DNA from: Paracoccaceae bacterium
Lineage (GTDB): Bacteria; Pseudomonadota; Alphaproteobacteria; Rhodobacterales; Rhodobacteraceae
Direction: 5' to 3'
Length of the DNA stretch: 9,785 nt
NCBI GenBank assembly: GCA_026984895.1
Contig: JALSRF010000088.1
Span: 1 to 9,785 of the forward strand
The position numbers were made by a program, and so were the translations under genes. This document shows, piece by piece, positions 1-5,504 of this stretch (position 1 is its first letter; each line of letters starts with the position of its first letter). Under the pieces are notes generated by a model, which was not told where the DNA came from, ran no database searches, and saw only the letters and a list, made by a program, of their open reading frames with translations.

Positions 1-62
1 GCGCCGGGCAGGGTAAGCACCTGCCGGGCGAGGTCATCGGAAACGGATTCAAGCAGGTTCAT
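1..62 (-). CDS. Start of an unidentified minus-strand gene (partial)
   Basis: Only about 20 codons lie in the window. Reading leftwards from an ATG at 62, the frame is open to the window edge and begins M-N-L-L-E-S-V-S-D-D-L-A-R-Q-V-L-T-L-P-G. A CGGAG sequence lies nine bases upstream of the ATG, a usable ribosome binding site. The gene follows accA in the same direction after about 124 bp and could be read from the same transcript. The fragment is too short to assign a family. The support is an open frame, a start codon and a plausible binding site, so this is a moderate-to-weak call. Confidence 0.4.
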   Translation of the reverse strand, partial: MNLLESVSDDLARQVLTLPG

Positions 63-122
63 CTGGGAAGGCTCCGGTTGGTCTGGTCTTTCGGGGGATC
101 GTGTCGGACAGCCCCGGCCTGC

Positions 123-178
123 GGGGCACGGGGCACGGGGCGCGGGATGCTGGGCACGGGACGCTGGGCACGGGGCCG
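123..178. repeat. Degenerate 7-bp tandem repeat (GGGGCAC type)
   Basis: Eight consecutive heptamers can be read in register from 123: GGGGCAC, GGGGCAC, GGGGCGC, GGGATGC, TGGGCAC, GGGACGC, TGGGCAC, GGGGCCG. The later part also reads as a 14-bp unit (146-159 and 160-173) with one mismatch. The array lies just past the accA stop, in the gap before the next minus-strand gene. A GCCCGGGC palindrome (179-186) touches the accA stop codon. No function is evident. Slippage-generated satellite DNA is the simplest reading. Confidence 0.75.
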
Positions 179-186
179 GCCCGGGC

Positions 187-1149
187 TCAGGCGGCAAGCC
201 CCTTGCTGCCCATGTCGAGGTACTTGCGCCGTCGCTCCCTGACGATCTGCGCCGGTTTCCGGCCGTCGAGTTCGCCGAGCATTTCGCCGATGGCCGCCCC
301 GACGGCGGCGATGGTGGCGGCGCGGTCGCGCTGGGCGCCGCCAAGCGGTTCGGGGATCACCCGGTCGGCAACGCCCAGTTTCAGCAGGTCCTGTGCGGTC
401 AGGTGCAGCGCTTCGGCGGCCTCGCGCATCTTTTCGGCGTCCTTCCACAGGATCGAGGCGCAGCCCTCGGGGCTGATCACGGTGTAGATCGAGTGTTCCA
501 GCATGGCCAGCCGGTCGGCGGTGGCGAAGGCCACCGCGCCGCCCGAGCCGCCTTCGCCGATGATGACCGAGACCAGCGGCACCTTGACCTGCAGGCATTT
601 TTCGGTGGCGCGGGCGATGGCTTCGGACTGGCCGCGTTCCTCGGCGCCCTTGCCCGGGTAGGCGCCCACGGTATCGACCAGGGTGACGATCGGCAGGGCG
701 AAGCGGTCGGCCAGTTCCATCAGCCGGATCGCCTTGCGGTAGCCTTCCGGCCGCGCCATGCCGAAGTTGCGTTCGATCCGGGTCTTGGTGTTGTGGCCCT
801 TTTCGTGGCCGATCACCATGACCGGGGTGCCCTCGAAACGCGCCAGCCCGCCCATCACCGCCAGGTCGTCGGCAAAGTTGCGGTCGCCCGCAAGCGGGGT
901 GAATTCGCTGAACAGAGCTTCGACATAGTCCTTGCAGTGGGGCCGGTCGGGATGGCGGGCGACCTGGCATTTGCGCCAGGCCGAGAGGTCCTTGTAGAGT
1001 TCGGCGAGCATGGCCTCGGCCTTTCTGTCGAGGGCGGCGGCCTCCTTTTCGACGTCCATCTCTTCGTTCTGGCGCGCCAGTGCGCGCAGTTCCTCGGCCT
1101 TGCCCTCGATCTCGGCAAGAGGTTTTTCAAACTCGAGGTAGTTGTTCAT
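187..1149 (-). CDS. accA: Acetyl-CoA carboxylase carboxyltransferase subunit alpha
   Basis: This is one half of the cytoplasmic carboxyltransferase (AccA2-AccD2). It moves the carboxyl group from carboxybiotin to acetyl-CoA, giving malonyl-CoA for fatty acid synthesis. The product is 320 aa, the normal family length (about 319 in E. coli). Residues 8-55 form a charged, helical, coiled-coil-like N-terminus typical of AccA. The crotonase-fold domain follows, with G-H-E-K-G-H near 114-119, V-D-T-V-G-A-Y-P-G at 158-166 and the oxyanion-hole segment G-E-G-G-S-G-G-A at 198-205. The C-terminal L-W-K-D-A-E-K-M region (234-241) is also typical. The start at 1149 is preferred over an upstream start at 1257 because homology begins at M-N-N-Y-L-E-F and GGAG precedes it. 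The extra upstream 36 residues are arginine/proline-rich non-coding translation. accD is not in the window, as is common when the two subunits are encoded apart. Confidence 0.97.
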   Translation of the reverse strand: MNNYLEFEKPLAEIEGKAEELRALARQNEEMDVEKEAAALDRKAEAMLAELYKDLSAWRKCQVARHPDRPHCKDYVEALFSEFTPLAGDRNFADDLAVMGGLARFEGTPVMVIGHEKGHNTKTRIERNFGMARPEGYRKAIRLMELADRFALPIVTLVDTVGAYPGKGAEERGQSEAIARATEKCLQVKVPLVSVIIGEGGSGGAVAFATADRLAMLEHSIYTVISPEGCASILWKDAEKMREAAEALHLTAQDLLKLGVADRVIPEPLGGAQRDRAATIAAVGAAIGEMLGELDGRKPAQIVRERRRKYLDMGSKGLAA

Positions 1150-1173
1150 CGCGTGCTCCGTACGGGTTGCGCC

Positions 1174-1204
1174 AGTATATGGCGCGCGCGTGCCGGCAAT
1201 GCAA
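1174..1204 (-). promoter_or_regulatory. Candidate sigma70-type promoter for accA
   Basis: On the minus strand TTGCAT (1204-1199) is followed by TATACT (1179-1174), five of six bases of the -10 consensus. The spacer is 19 bp, longer than the ideal 17. Transcription would begin near 1167, giving a leader of under 20 bases that holds the GGAG binding site. The alternating CG tract in the spacer (1181-1190) is notable. The -10 is good and the spacing poor, so confidence is moderate. Confidence 0.4.
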
Positions 1205-1252
1205 TGTCGCGGCGCCGGCAAAAGGAGCCGCCTGCGGCGGCAGGTCCGGTCT

Positions 1253-1280
1253 GGCACCGGGCTGCGCCCGGCGCGGTGCC
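1253..1280 (-). terminator. GC-rich stem-loop after mcl1 (possible terminator)
   Basis: GGCACC (1253-1258) pairs with GGTGCC (1275-1280). Stacked inside, GGGC (1259-1262) pairs with GCCC (1266-1269) around a TGC loop, leaving a five-base bulge. An alternative fold is CCGGGC-TGC-GCCCGG (1257-1271). The structure lies about 40-65 bases past the mcl1 stop. There is no following T tract on either strand, so it is not a canonical intrinsic terminator. It may slow polymerase or protect a 3' end. A second small hairpin, CCTGC-GGCG-GCAGG, is at 1231-1244. Confidence 0.3.
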
Positions 1281-1311
1281 TCCGGCGGGGATATTTCCGG
1301 ACAGAAGAAGG
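1278..1311 (+). repeat. Interspersed intergenic repeat, copy 1
   Basis: The core GCCTCCGGCGGGGATATTT occupies 1278-1296 and is followed by a purine tail, AGAAGAAGG (1303-1311). An identical 19-base core in the same orientation lies at 3595-3613, also with a purine tail. From memory, this core is scattered widely in Rhodobacteraceae genomes, usually at gene ends. That genome-wide claim cannot be verified here. This copy sits eight bases beyond the mcl1 stop codon. Confidence 0.75.
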
Positions 1312-1318
1312 GGGCGGC

Positions 1319-2278
1319 TCAGGTGCGGGCGATCAGGTCGGCCTGTTTCACGATCACCTCGGCTTGCTTGATGCTGGCGATGTCCACAAGCCGCCCCTTG
1401 TAAACCGTCGCCCCGGCGCCGTCCCTTTTGGCCTGTTCCATGGCGGCGAGGATTTCGCGCGCCTCGGCCACCTGTTCGGCGGACGGGGTGAAGACCCGGT
1501 TTGCCAGGGCAACCTGCCTGGGATGGATCGCCCATTTGCCCACCATCCCGAGCGTCGCCGAGCGGCGCGCCTGGGCGATGAAGCCCTCGTCGTCCGAGAA
1601 GTCTCCGAACGGCCCGTCCACCGGCAGAACGCCATGGCTGCGGCAGGCCGCGACAATGGCGGTCTGCGCCCAGTGCCAGGGATCGCCCCAGTATTTCCGG
1701 CCTTCGTGGATCATGTAGTAGTTTTCCTGCGTGCCGCCGATGCCGGTTGTCTGCATGCCCATGGAGGCGGCGAAATCGGCCGCGCCCAGGCTCATCGCCT
1801 GTAGCCGCGGGCTGGCGGCGGCGATTTCCTGCACGTTGGAAAGGCCCGCGGCGCTTTCGATGATCACCTCGAAGGCGATAGGCTTGCTGCGGCCCCGGGC
1901 GGACTCGACCGCTGTAACCAGCGCGTCCACCGCGTAGATGTCGGCGGCACAGCCCACCTTGGGGATCATGATCTGATCGAGCCGGTCAGAGGCGTTTTCC
2001 AGCAGGCCCGTCACATCCTGATACCAGTATGGCGTGTCGAGCCCGTTGATGCGCACGCTCAGGTGCTTGCTGTTCCAGTCGATGTCGCCGATCGCCTGGA
2101 TGATGTTGCTGCGCGCCTCTGCCTTGTCGTCGGGCGCCACGCTGTCTTCCAGGTCGAGGTTGATCACGTCGGCGTCGCTGGCCGCCATCTTTTCAAAGAT
2201 CGCCGGGCGCGAGCCGGGGCCGAACAGCTGGCAGCGGTTGGGGCGGGCCGGCGGGGCGGGCTGGAGGCGGAAGGACAT
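1319..2278 (-). CDS. mcl1: L-malyl-CoA/beta-methylmalyl-CoA lyase
   Basis: This is a cytoplasmic Mg-dependent lyase of the HpcH/HpaI (citrate lyase beta-like) family. It reversibly cleaves malyl-CoA to acetyl-CoA plus glyoxylate and beta-methylmalyl-CoA to propionyl-CoA plus glyoxylate, serving the ethylmalonyl-CoA pathway and propionate/acetate assimilation. The product is 319 aa; the Rhodobacter enzyme is about 318 and, as I recall it, very similar throughout. Visible features are L-F-G-P-G-S-R-P (18-25), L-D-L-E-D-S-V (41-47), V-R-I-N-G at 75-79, the metal ligands E141 (in E-V-I-I-E-S) and D168 (in L-G-A-A-D-F), and K-W-A-I-H-P-R-Q near the C-terminus. The start at 2278 is chosen over 2419 because homology begins at M-S-F-R-L-Q and GAGAG lies upstream. 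A malyl-CoA thioesterase paralog is unlikely because the N-terminus and length fit the lyase. It is divergent from dgcN. Confidence 0.95.
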   Translation of the reverse strand: MSFRLQPAPPARPNRCQLFGPGSRPAIFEKMAASDADVINLDLEDSVAPDDKAEARSNIIQAIGDIDWNSKHLSVRINGLDTPYWYQDVTGLLENASDRLDQIMIPKVGCAADIYAVDALVTAVESARGRSKPIAFEVIIESAAGLSNVQEIAAASPRLQAMSLGAADFAASMGMQTTGIGGTQENYYMIHEGRKYWGDPWHWAQTAIVAACRSHGVLPVDGPFGDFSDDEGFIAQARRSATLGMVGKWAIHPRQVALANRVFTPSAEQVAEAREILAAMEQAKRDGAGATVYKGRLVDIASIKQAEVIVKQADLIART

Positions 2279-2564
2279 GGGTGCTCTCGCAATGATGTTT
2301 CGTCTGGTTTGGCCGGATGGGTAGATTATTGCGCAGGTTCGGGCAAGCGGGATTTTGCGGGTGCACAGGGCGATTTTGTTGGCGGTGCCGGCTGCAGCCA
2401 TGTCATGTTTTCGCGGCAAAAGCGTTTTTTATTCGCATGAATGACGAAAAAGCTAAGGATTTATCGAAGCATCTTGCGTTGTTTTCAGCAAACCGGGTGG
2501 AAAAAGCGAACTTCTTTTTGCCGCTTTCCCCGATGATGGCGCGAATCCGGCGAGGGGGTGCGAG
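2279..2564. promoter_or_regulatory. Divergent mcl1/dgcN intergenic region
   Basis: These 286 bp separate mcl1 (left) and dgcN (right) and must carry both promoters. The middle (about 2400-2520) is clearly more AT-rich than the flanking genes. Possible recognition elements are the imperfect dyad TTTTCGCGGCAAAA (2408-2421) and ATTC-N4-GAAT (2431-2442). No -35/-10 pair with good spacing stands out in either direction. The dgcN binding site is the GAGGGGG run at 2552-2558, and the mcl1 site is the GAGAG (minus strand) just upstream of 2278. No gene is supported here. The minus-strand open frame across it is a shadow of dgcN. Confidence 0.6.
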
Positions 2565-3566
2565 ATGATCGAAAAACCGTATCTGCTGTTTCTGGGCGAT
2601 GCGCCCGACCAGCTGGCCGCCAAGGTGGCGCAGGGCATTCAGGACTGGCGCCCGGGCGATGCGGTGGGCCAGTATCGCATGGAGGGATGCGGCGCCGATG
2701 TGGGCCTGGCCGACATGGACCTGGAGGCGGCCAGGGCGGCGGGCGCCCGCACCCTGGTGATCGGGGTGGCCAACCGCGGCGGCGTGATTTCCCGGGCCTG
2801 GAAAGAGGTGCTGGTCAAGGCGCTGTCGATGGGCTTCGATGTGGCCTCGGGGCTGCACAACCTGCTGCGCGACGAACCGGAGCTTGTGGCCGCCGCCGGG
2901 GCGCATGGCACCACGCTGCACGACGTGCGAATTCCGGCCGCCGAATATCCGATTGCCAATGGCAGAAAGCGCAGCGGCAAGCGTTGCCTTGCGGTGGGCA
3001 CCGATTGTTCGGTGGGCAAGATGTATACGGCGCTTGCGATGGATGCGGAGATGCGCGCGCGGGGGATGAAATCCACCTTTCGCGCCACCGGGCAGACCGG
3101 CATCCTGATCACCGGCTCGGGCGTGCCGCTGGATGCGGTGGTGGCCGATTTCATGGCCGGTGCCGTGGAATACATCACGCCGGACAACGACGCCGACCAC
3201 TGGGACATGATCGAGGGGCAGGGCAGCCTGTTTCACGTGTCCTATTCCGGGGTCACCATGGCGCTGATCCATGGCGGCCAGCCGGATGCGCTGATCCTGT
3301 GCCACGAGCCGACGCGCACGCATATGCGGGGCTTGCCGGATTATGTGCTGCCGTCGCCGCAGCATTTGCGCGATCTGGCCTTGCCGATTGCGCGGGTGGC
3401 GAATCCGTCCTGTCAGGTGGTGGGAATTTCCGTCAACACCCGGGCACTTGGCGAGGGGGAGGCGCGCGACTATCTTGCCGGGCTCGAGGCCGAGATGGGG
3501 TTGCCGGCGGTGGATCCGTTCCGGCACGGGGCGGGGCGGCTTGTGGATGCGCTGGAAGCTGTCTGA
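2565..3566 (+). CDS. dgcN: DUF1611 family D-glutamate N-acetyltransferase DgcN
   Basis: The product is 333 aa, the usual length for the DUF1611 family. Work on marine Pseudoalteromonas assigned a member, DgcN, as the N-acetyltransferase that makes N-acetyl-D-glutamate, and reported dgcN-dgcA as widespread in Rhodobacterales. An N-terminal Rossmann-like part (about 1-130) carries G-V-A-N-R-G-G (67-73) and G-L-H-N-L-L (96-101). A P-loop-like motif, G-T-D-C-S-V-G-K (145-152), is followed by M-Y-T-A-L. Further conserved segments are R-A-T-G-Q-T-G (173-179), E-G-Q-G-S-L (217-222) and C-H-E-P-T-R (246-251). ATG 2565 follows a strong GAGGGGG binding site. dgcA follows after 70 bp on the same strand, which is the main reason for preferring DgcN over an unassigned DUF1611 protein. 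The regulator DgcR is not in the window. Family assignment is firm; the substrate is inferred from homology and pairing. Confidence 0.9.
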   Translation: MIEKPYLLFLGDAPDQLAAKVAQGIQDWRPGDAVGQYRMEGCGADVGLADMDLEAARAAGARTLVIGVANRGGVISRAWKEVLVKALSMGFDVASGLHNLLRDEPELVAAAGAHGTTLHDVRIPAAEYPIANGRKRSGKRCLAVGTDCSVGKMYTALAMDAEMRARGMKSTFRATGQTGILITGSGVPLDAVVADFMAGAVEYITPDNDADHWDMIEGQGSLFHVSYSGVTMALIHGGQPDALILCHEPTRTHMRGLPDYVLPSPQHLRDLALPIARVANPSCQVVGISVNTRALGEGEARDYLAGLEAEMGLPAVDPFRHGAGRLVDALEAV

Positions 3567-3594
3567 GGCCGGTGCGCGTGTGGCGGCGGCGGGA

Positions 3595-3630
3595 GCCTCC
3601 GGCGGGGATATTTGAGCGAAAAAGAAGAGG
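3595..3630 (+). repeat. Interspersed intergenic repeat, copy 2, carrying the dgcA binding site
   Basis: The 19-base core GCCTCCGGCGGGGATATTT (3595-3613) is identical to 1278-1296. The tail AAAGAAGAGG (3621-3630) parallels the purine tail of copy 1. Here the tail ends six bases before the GTG start of dgcA, and its AGAGG serves as the Shine-Dalgarno sequence. The repeat therefore fills most of the 70-bp dgcN-dgcA gap. Confidence 0.75.
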
Positions 3631-3636
3631 TGGGCA

Positions 3637-4605
3637 GTGGAGATTTCGGTGACGCGCGACGTGTTCCGGCTGGCCGAGGTGTTCACCATCTCGCGCGGCT
3701 CGCGCAGCGAGGCCAGGGTGCTGACGGTGCATGTCTCGGACGGGGGGCATCGCGGTTGGGGCGAGTGCGTGCCTTACGCGCGCTATGGCGAGACGCTGGA
3801 CAGCGTGGAGGCGCAGATTGCCGGGCTGCCGGGGGATGTGACGCGCGCGGCGTTGCCGGGGCTGTTGCCGCCGGGGGCGGCGCGAAATGCGGTGGATTGT
3901 GCGTTGTGGGACCTGGAGGCGAAGCGCGCCGGAAAGCGGGTGTGGGAACTGGCCGGGCTGGCTGCGCCGGGGCCCGAGGTGACGGCCTTCACCCTGTCGC
4001 TGGCCGCGCCCGAGGCGATGGAGGCGGCGGCGCGCCGCAACGCCCATCGTCCGGTGCTGAAGATCAAGCTGGGCGCGGGTGCGGACGACATGGCGCGGCT
4101 TGAGGCGGTGCGGCGAGGGGCGCCGGATGCGCGCATCATCGTCGATGCCAACGAGGGCTGGAGCGCCGGGGTTTACGCCGAGCTTGCCCCGCACCTGCTG
4201 CGTCTTGGCGTGGCGCTGGTGGAGCAGCCCCTGCCGGCGGGCGAGGATGAGGCGTTATCGGGGATGGAGCGCCCGGTGCCGGTCTGTGCCGACGAGAGTT
4301 GCCATGACCGGGCGTCGCTGCCGGCGCTCAAGGGCAAGTATGACGTGGTGAACATCAAGCTCGACAAGACCGGCGGGCTGACCGAGGCGCTGGCGCTGCG
4401 CGAAGCGGCGCGTGCCGAGGGCTATGGCGTGATGGTGGGCTGCATGGTCGGCTCGTCGCTGGCGATGGCGCCGGCCGTGCTGGTGGCCCAGGGCGCGGCC
4501 TATACGGACCTTGACGGGCCGCTCCTGTTGGCCGAAGACCGGGACAACGCTTTGACATTCGATGACGCCGGGGTGCATCCGCCAGGTGCTGCGCTCTGGG
4601 GATAG
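3637..4605 (+). CDS. dgcA: N-acetyl-D-glutamate racemase DgcA (dipeptide epimerase-like enolase superfamily)
   Basis: The product is 322 aa and belongs to the muconate-lactonizing/dipeptide-epimerase branch of the enolase superfamily. DgcA has been described as racemising N-acetyl-D-glutamate to N-acetyl-L-glutamate. The N-terminal capping domain is about 1-110, with W-G-E-C-V-P-Y at 41-47. The barrel carries the K-I-K acid/base motif (142-144), metal ligands D170 (D-A-N), E196 (E-Q-P) and D219 (D-E-S), and the opposite catalytic lysine K244 in K-L-D-K. The segment D-L-D-G-P (291-295) is the DxD signature of dipeptide epimerases. The start is GTG 3637, with AGAGG six bases upstream inside a repeat; no in-frame ATG lies nearby. 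It directly follows dgcN. An L-Ala-D/L-Glu epimerase is the main alternative; the dgcN neighbour argues for DgcA. Confidence 0.88.
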   Translation: MEISVTRDVFRLAEVFTISRGSRSEARVLTVHVSDGGHRGWGECVPYARYGETLDSVEAQIAGLPGDVTRAALPGLLPPGAARNAVDCALWDLEAKRAGKRVWELAGLAAPGPEVTAFTLSLAAPEAMEAAARRNAHRPVLKIKLGAGADDMARLEAVRRGAPDARIIVDANEGWSAGVYAELAPHLLRLGVALVEQPLPAGEDEALSGMERPVPVCADESCHDRASLPALKGKYDVVNIKLDKTGGLTEALALREAARAEGYGVMVGCMVGSSLAMAPAVLVAQGAAYTDLDGPLLLAEDRDNALTFDDAGVHPPGAALWG

Positions 4606-4621
4606 GGAGCGAACGGTTAAC

Positions 4622-4650
4622 TTGACGGTAATCACTACCGGTGATAGATT
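4622..4650 (+). promoter_or_regulatory. Sigma70-type promoter for the DUF3800 gene
   Basis: TTGACG (4622-4627, five of six consensus bases) and TAGATT (4645-4650, four of six) are separated by exactly 17 bp. This is the best promoter match in the window. It lies 16 bases past the dgcA stop and points to the DUF3800 gene. Transcription would start near 4656-4658, giving a leader of about 80 bases. It suggests that DUF3800, and possibly dat, can be expressed independently of dgcNA. Confidence 0.65.
4626..4645. promoter_or_regulatory. Interlocked double inverted repeat, candidate operator
   Basis: Four consecutive 5-mers, CGGTA / ATCAC / TACCG / GTGAT, form the pattern A-B-A'-B'. CGGTA pairs with TACCG and ATCAC pairs with GTGAT, both perfectly. 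The 20 bp run from the last two bases of the -35 element to the first base of the -10, so a protein bound here should block polymerase. On the minus strand, 4646-4629 reads TATCACCGGTAGTGATTA, which resembles lambdoid and XRE-type operators with TATCACCG half-sites. No cognate regulator is encoded in the window. The dyads are seen directly; the operator role is inferred. Confidence 0.5.
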
Positions 4651-4659
4651 ATCGCAGCG

Positions 4660-4709
4660 GTCAGGAGGTTTGCCTTTACGCATTCCGCAGGGCGTTTGTC
4701 CCACCTGAC
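4660..4709 (+). other. Leader stem-loop enclosing a perfect Shine-Dalgarno sequence
   Basis: GTCAGG (4660-4665) pairs with CCTGAC (4704-4709). After one A-A mismatch, GG (4667-4668) pairs with CC (4701-4702). Inside, ACGC (4678-4681) can pair with GCGT (4692-4695). The 5' arm contains AGGAGGT (4663-4669), a perfect anti-16S match with no ATG or GTG at proper spacing. A T-rich stretch (4714-4725, nine T in twelve bases) follows the stem. The fold would form at the extreme 5' end of the predicted mRNA. An attenuator, a translation-control element or a 5' stabiliser are all possible. Confidence 0.45.
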
Positions 4710-4737
4710 TGCCTTTTCCGTTTTTGGGGGCGCTGAA

Positions 4738-5484
4738 ATGTATCTTCTCTATGTGGATATGTCCGGCAATGTCGGACGGGAGGGGGAGGATCATTTCGTG
4801 ATGGCCGGTGTGGCCGTGTTCGAACGCGGCGTTCATCATGTCATCTGTGAACTCGACAAGATTGTGGAAAGACATTTCCCTGACTATGACATTTCGGAGA
4901 TCGAACTTCATGGAAGCCCGATGTGGGGAGGGCGGAAATTCTGGAGACAGGTTCCGAAGGAGCAGCGGGTTGCGCTCATCAGGGATGCGCTGTCCGTCTT
5001 TCACGGCTCTTCTGCCCGAAATCTAAAGGCGTTCGGCATGGTTGTAAACAAGGCGGCGGTTTCTCCGGATGATCCGGTTGAACACGCCTTCGAACAGATC
5101 TGCACCCGTTTCGACAAGTTCCTGACCCGGAAATACAACCGGGAGTACCACAAGGAGCGCGGCCTGATCGTCGTCGACAAGTCGCGCTATGAAGATACGC
5201 TGCAGGCATTGGCGCATTCCTATCGCAATGACGGAACCCGCTGGGGTAGCCTGAAAAACCTTTCGGAGGTGCCGCTGTTCGTGGATTCGCGCATGTCGCG
5301 GCTGGTGCAGCTTGCTGATCTCGTGTCATATGCGCTCTGGCGGCGCCATGAGCATGCCGATCATGAGCTGCTTGTGGATATCGTCAATGGATTTGACAGG
5401 GACGGGCGTGTTTATCACGGCCTCTACCACAAGACCCTGCCGGGAACGCAGTGCGATTGCGCAGCCTGTGCATCGCGTCGATGA
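4738..5484 (+). CDS. DUF3800 domain-containing protein
   Basis: The 248-aa product matches the DUF3800 pattern, predicted to have an RNase H-like fold. It opens with Y-L-L-Y-V-D-M-S-G-N (2-11), followed by a variable part with E-L-H-G (about 58-61) and V-V-D-K-S. The C-terminal signature is V-D-S-R-M-S-R-L-V-Q-L-A-D-L-V-S-Y. The usual opening is D-E-S-G; here it is D7-M8-S9-G10, so an expected acidic residue is missing. The tail has C239, C241 and C244 (CxCxxC), a possible metal site. ATG 4738 is preferred over an in-frame TTG at 4696 because the domain starts at M-Y-L-L-Y; GGGGG (4726-4730) is the likely, imperfect binding site. GC is lower than in neighbours (one sampled 60-base line about 53%, against about 72% in dgcA). 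It has its own promoter, and dat follows 20 bp later. Function is unknown; related proteins occur in mobile and defence contexts. Confidence 0.85.
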   Translation: MYLLYVDMSGNVGREGEDHFVMAGVAVFERGVHHVICELDKIVERHFPDYDISEIELHGSPMWGGRKFWRQVPKEQRVALIRDALSVFHGSSARNLKAFGMVVNKAAVSPDDPVEHAFEQICTRFDKFLTRKYNREYHKERGLIVVDKSRYEDTLQALAHSYRNDGTRWGSLKNLSEVPLFVDSRMSRLVQLADLVSYALWRRHEHADHELLVDIVNGFDRDGRVYHGLYHKTLPGTQCDCAACASRR

Positions 5485-5504
5485 ATGAAGAGATGGAGAC
5501 CGGA

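Noticed and set aside
403..1371. 322-codon plus-strand open frame opposite accA
   Set aside because: Antisense shadow of accA. It has no binding site and crosses from accA into the mcl1 3' region.
2279..2419. N-terminal extension of Mcl1 by 47 residues
   Set aside because: The family begins at M-S-F-R-L-Q. The extension is non-family sequence lying in the divergent promoter region.
2413..2524. 9-bp inverted repeat GCGGCAAAA / TTTTGCCGC with arms about 94 bp apart
   Set aside because: The arms are far apart, the sequence is simple and there is no supporting structure between them. Chance is adequate, though looping between two sites cannot be excluded.
2403..3689. 428-codon minus-strand open frame opposite dgcN
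   Set aside because: The composition is H/R/P/Q-rich with no motif. It covers dgcN and the intergenic region and is explained by GC-driven absence of stops.
4629..4646. True phage lambda-type immunity region
   Set aside because: The site resembles a CI operator half-site, but no repressor, Cro or other phage gene is in the window. Only the general operator-like character is kept as a finding.
4696..4737. TTG start giving DUF3800 14 extra residues
   Set aside because: No binding site at usable distance, and the added residues precede the family's normal first strand. The codon also lies in the loop of the leader hairpin.
5481..5504. ATG overlapping the DUF3800 stop as the dat start
   Set aside because: It has no Shine-Dalgarno sequence, whereas ATG 5505 has GGAG six bases upstream and matches the family N-terminus.
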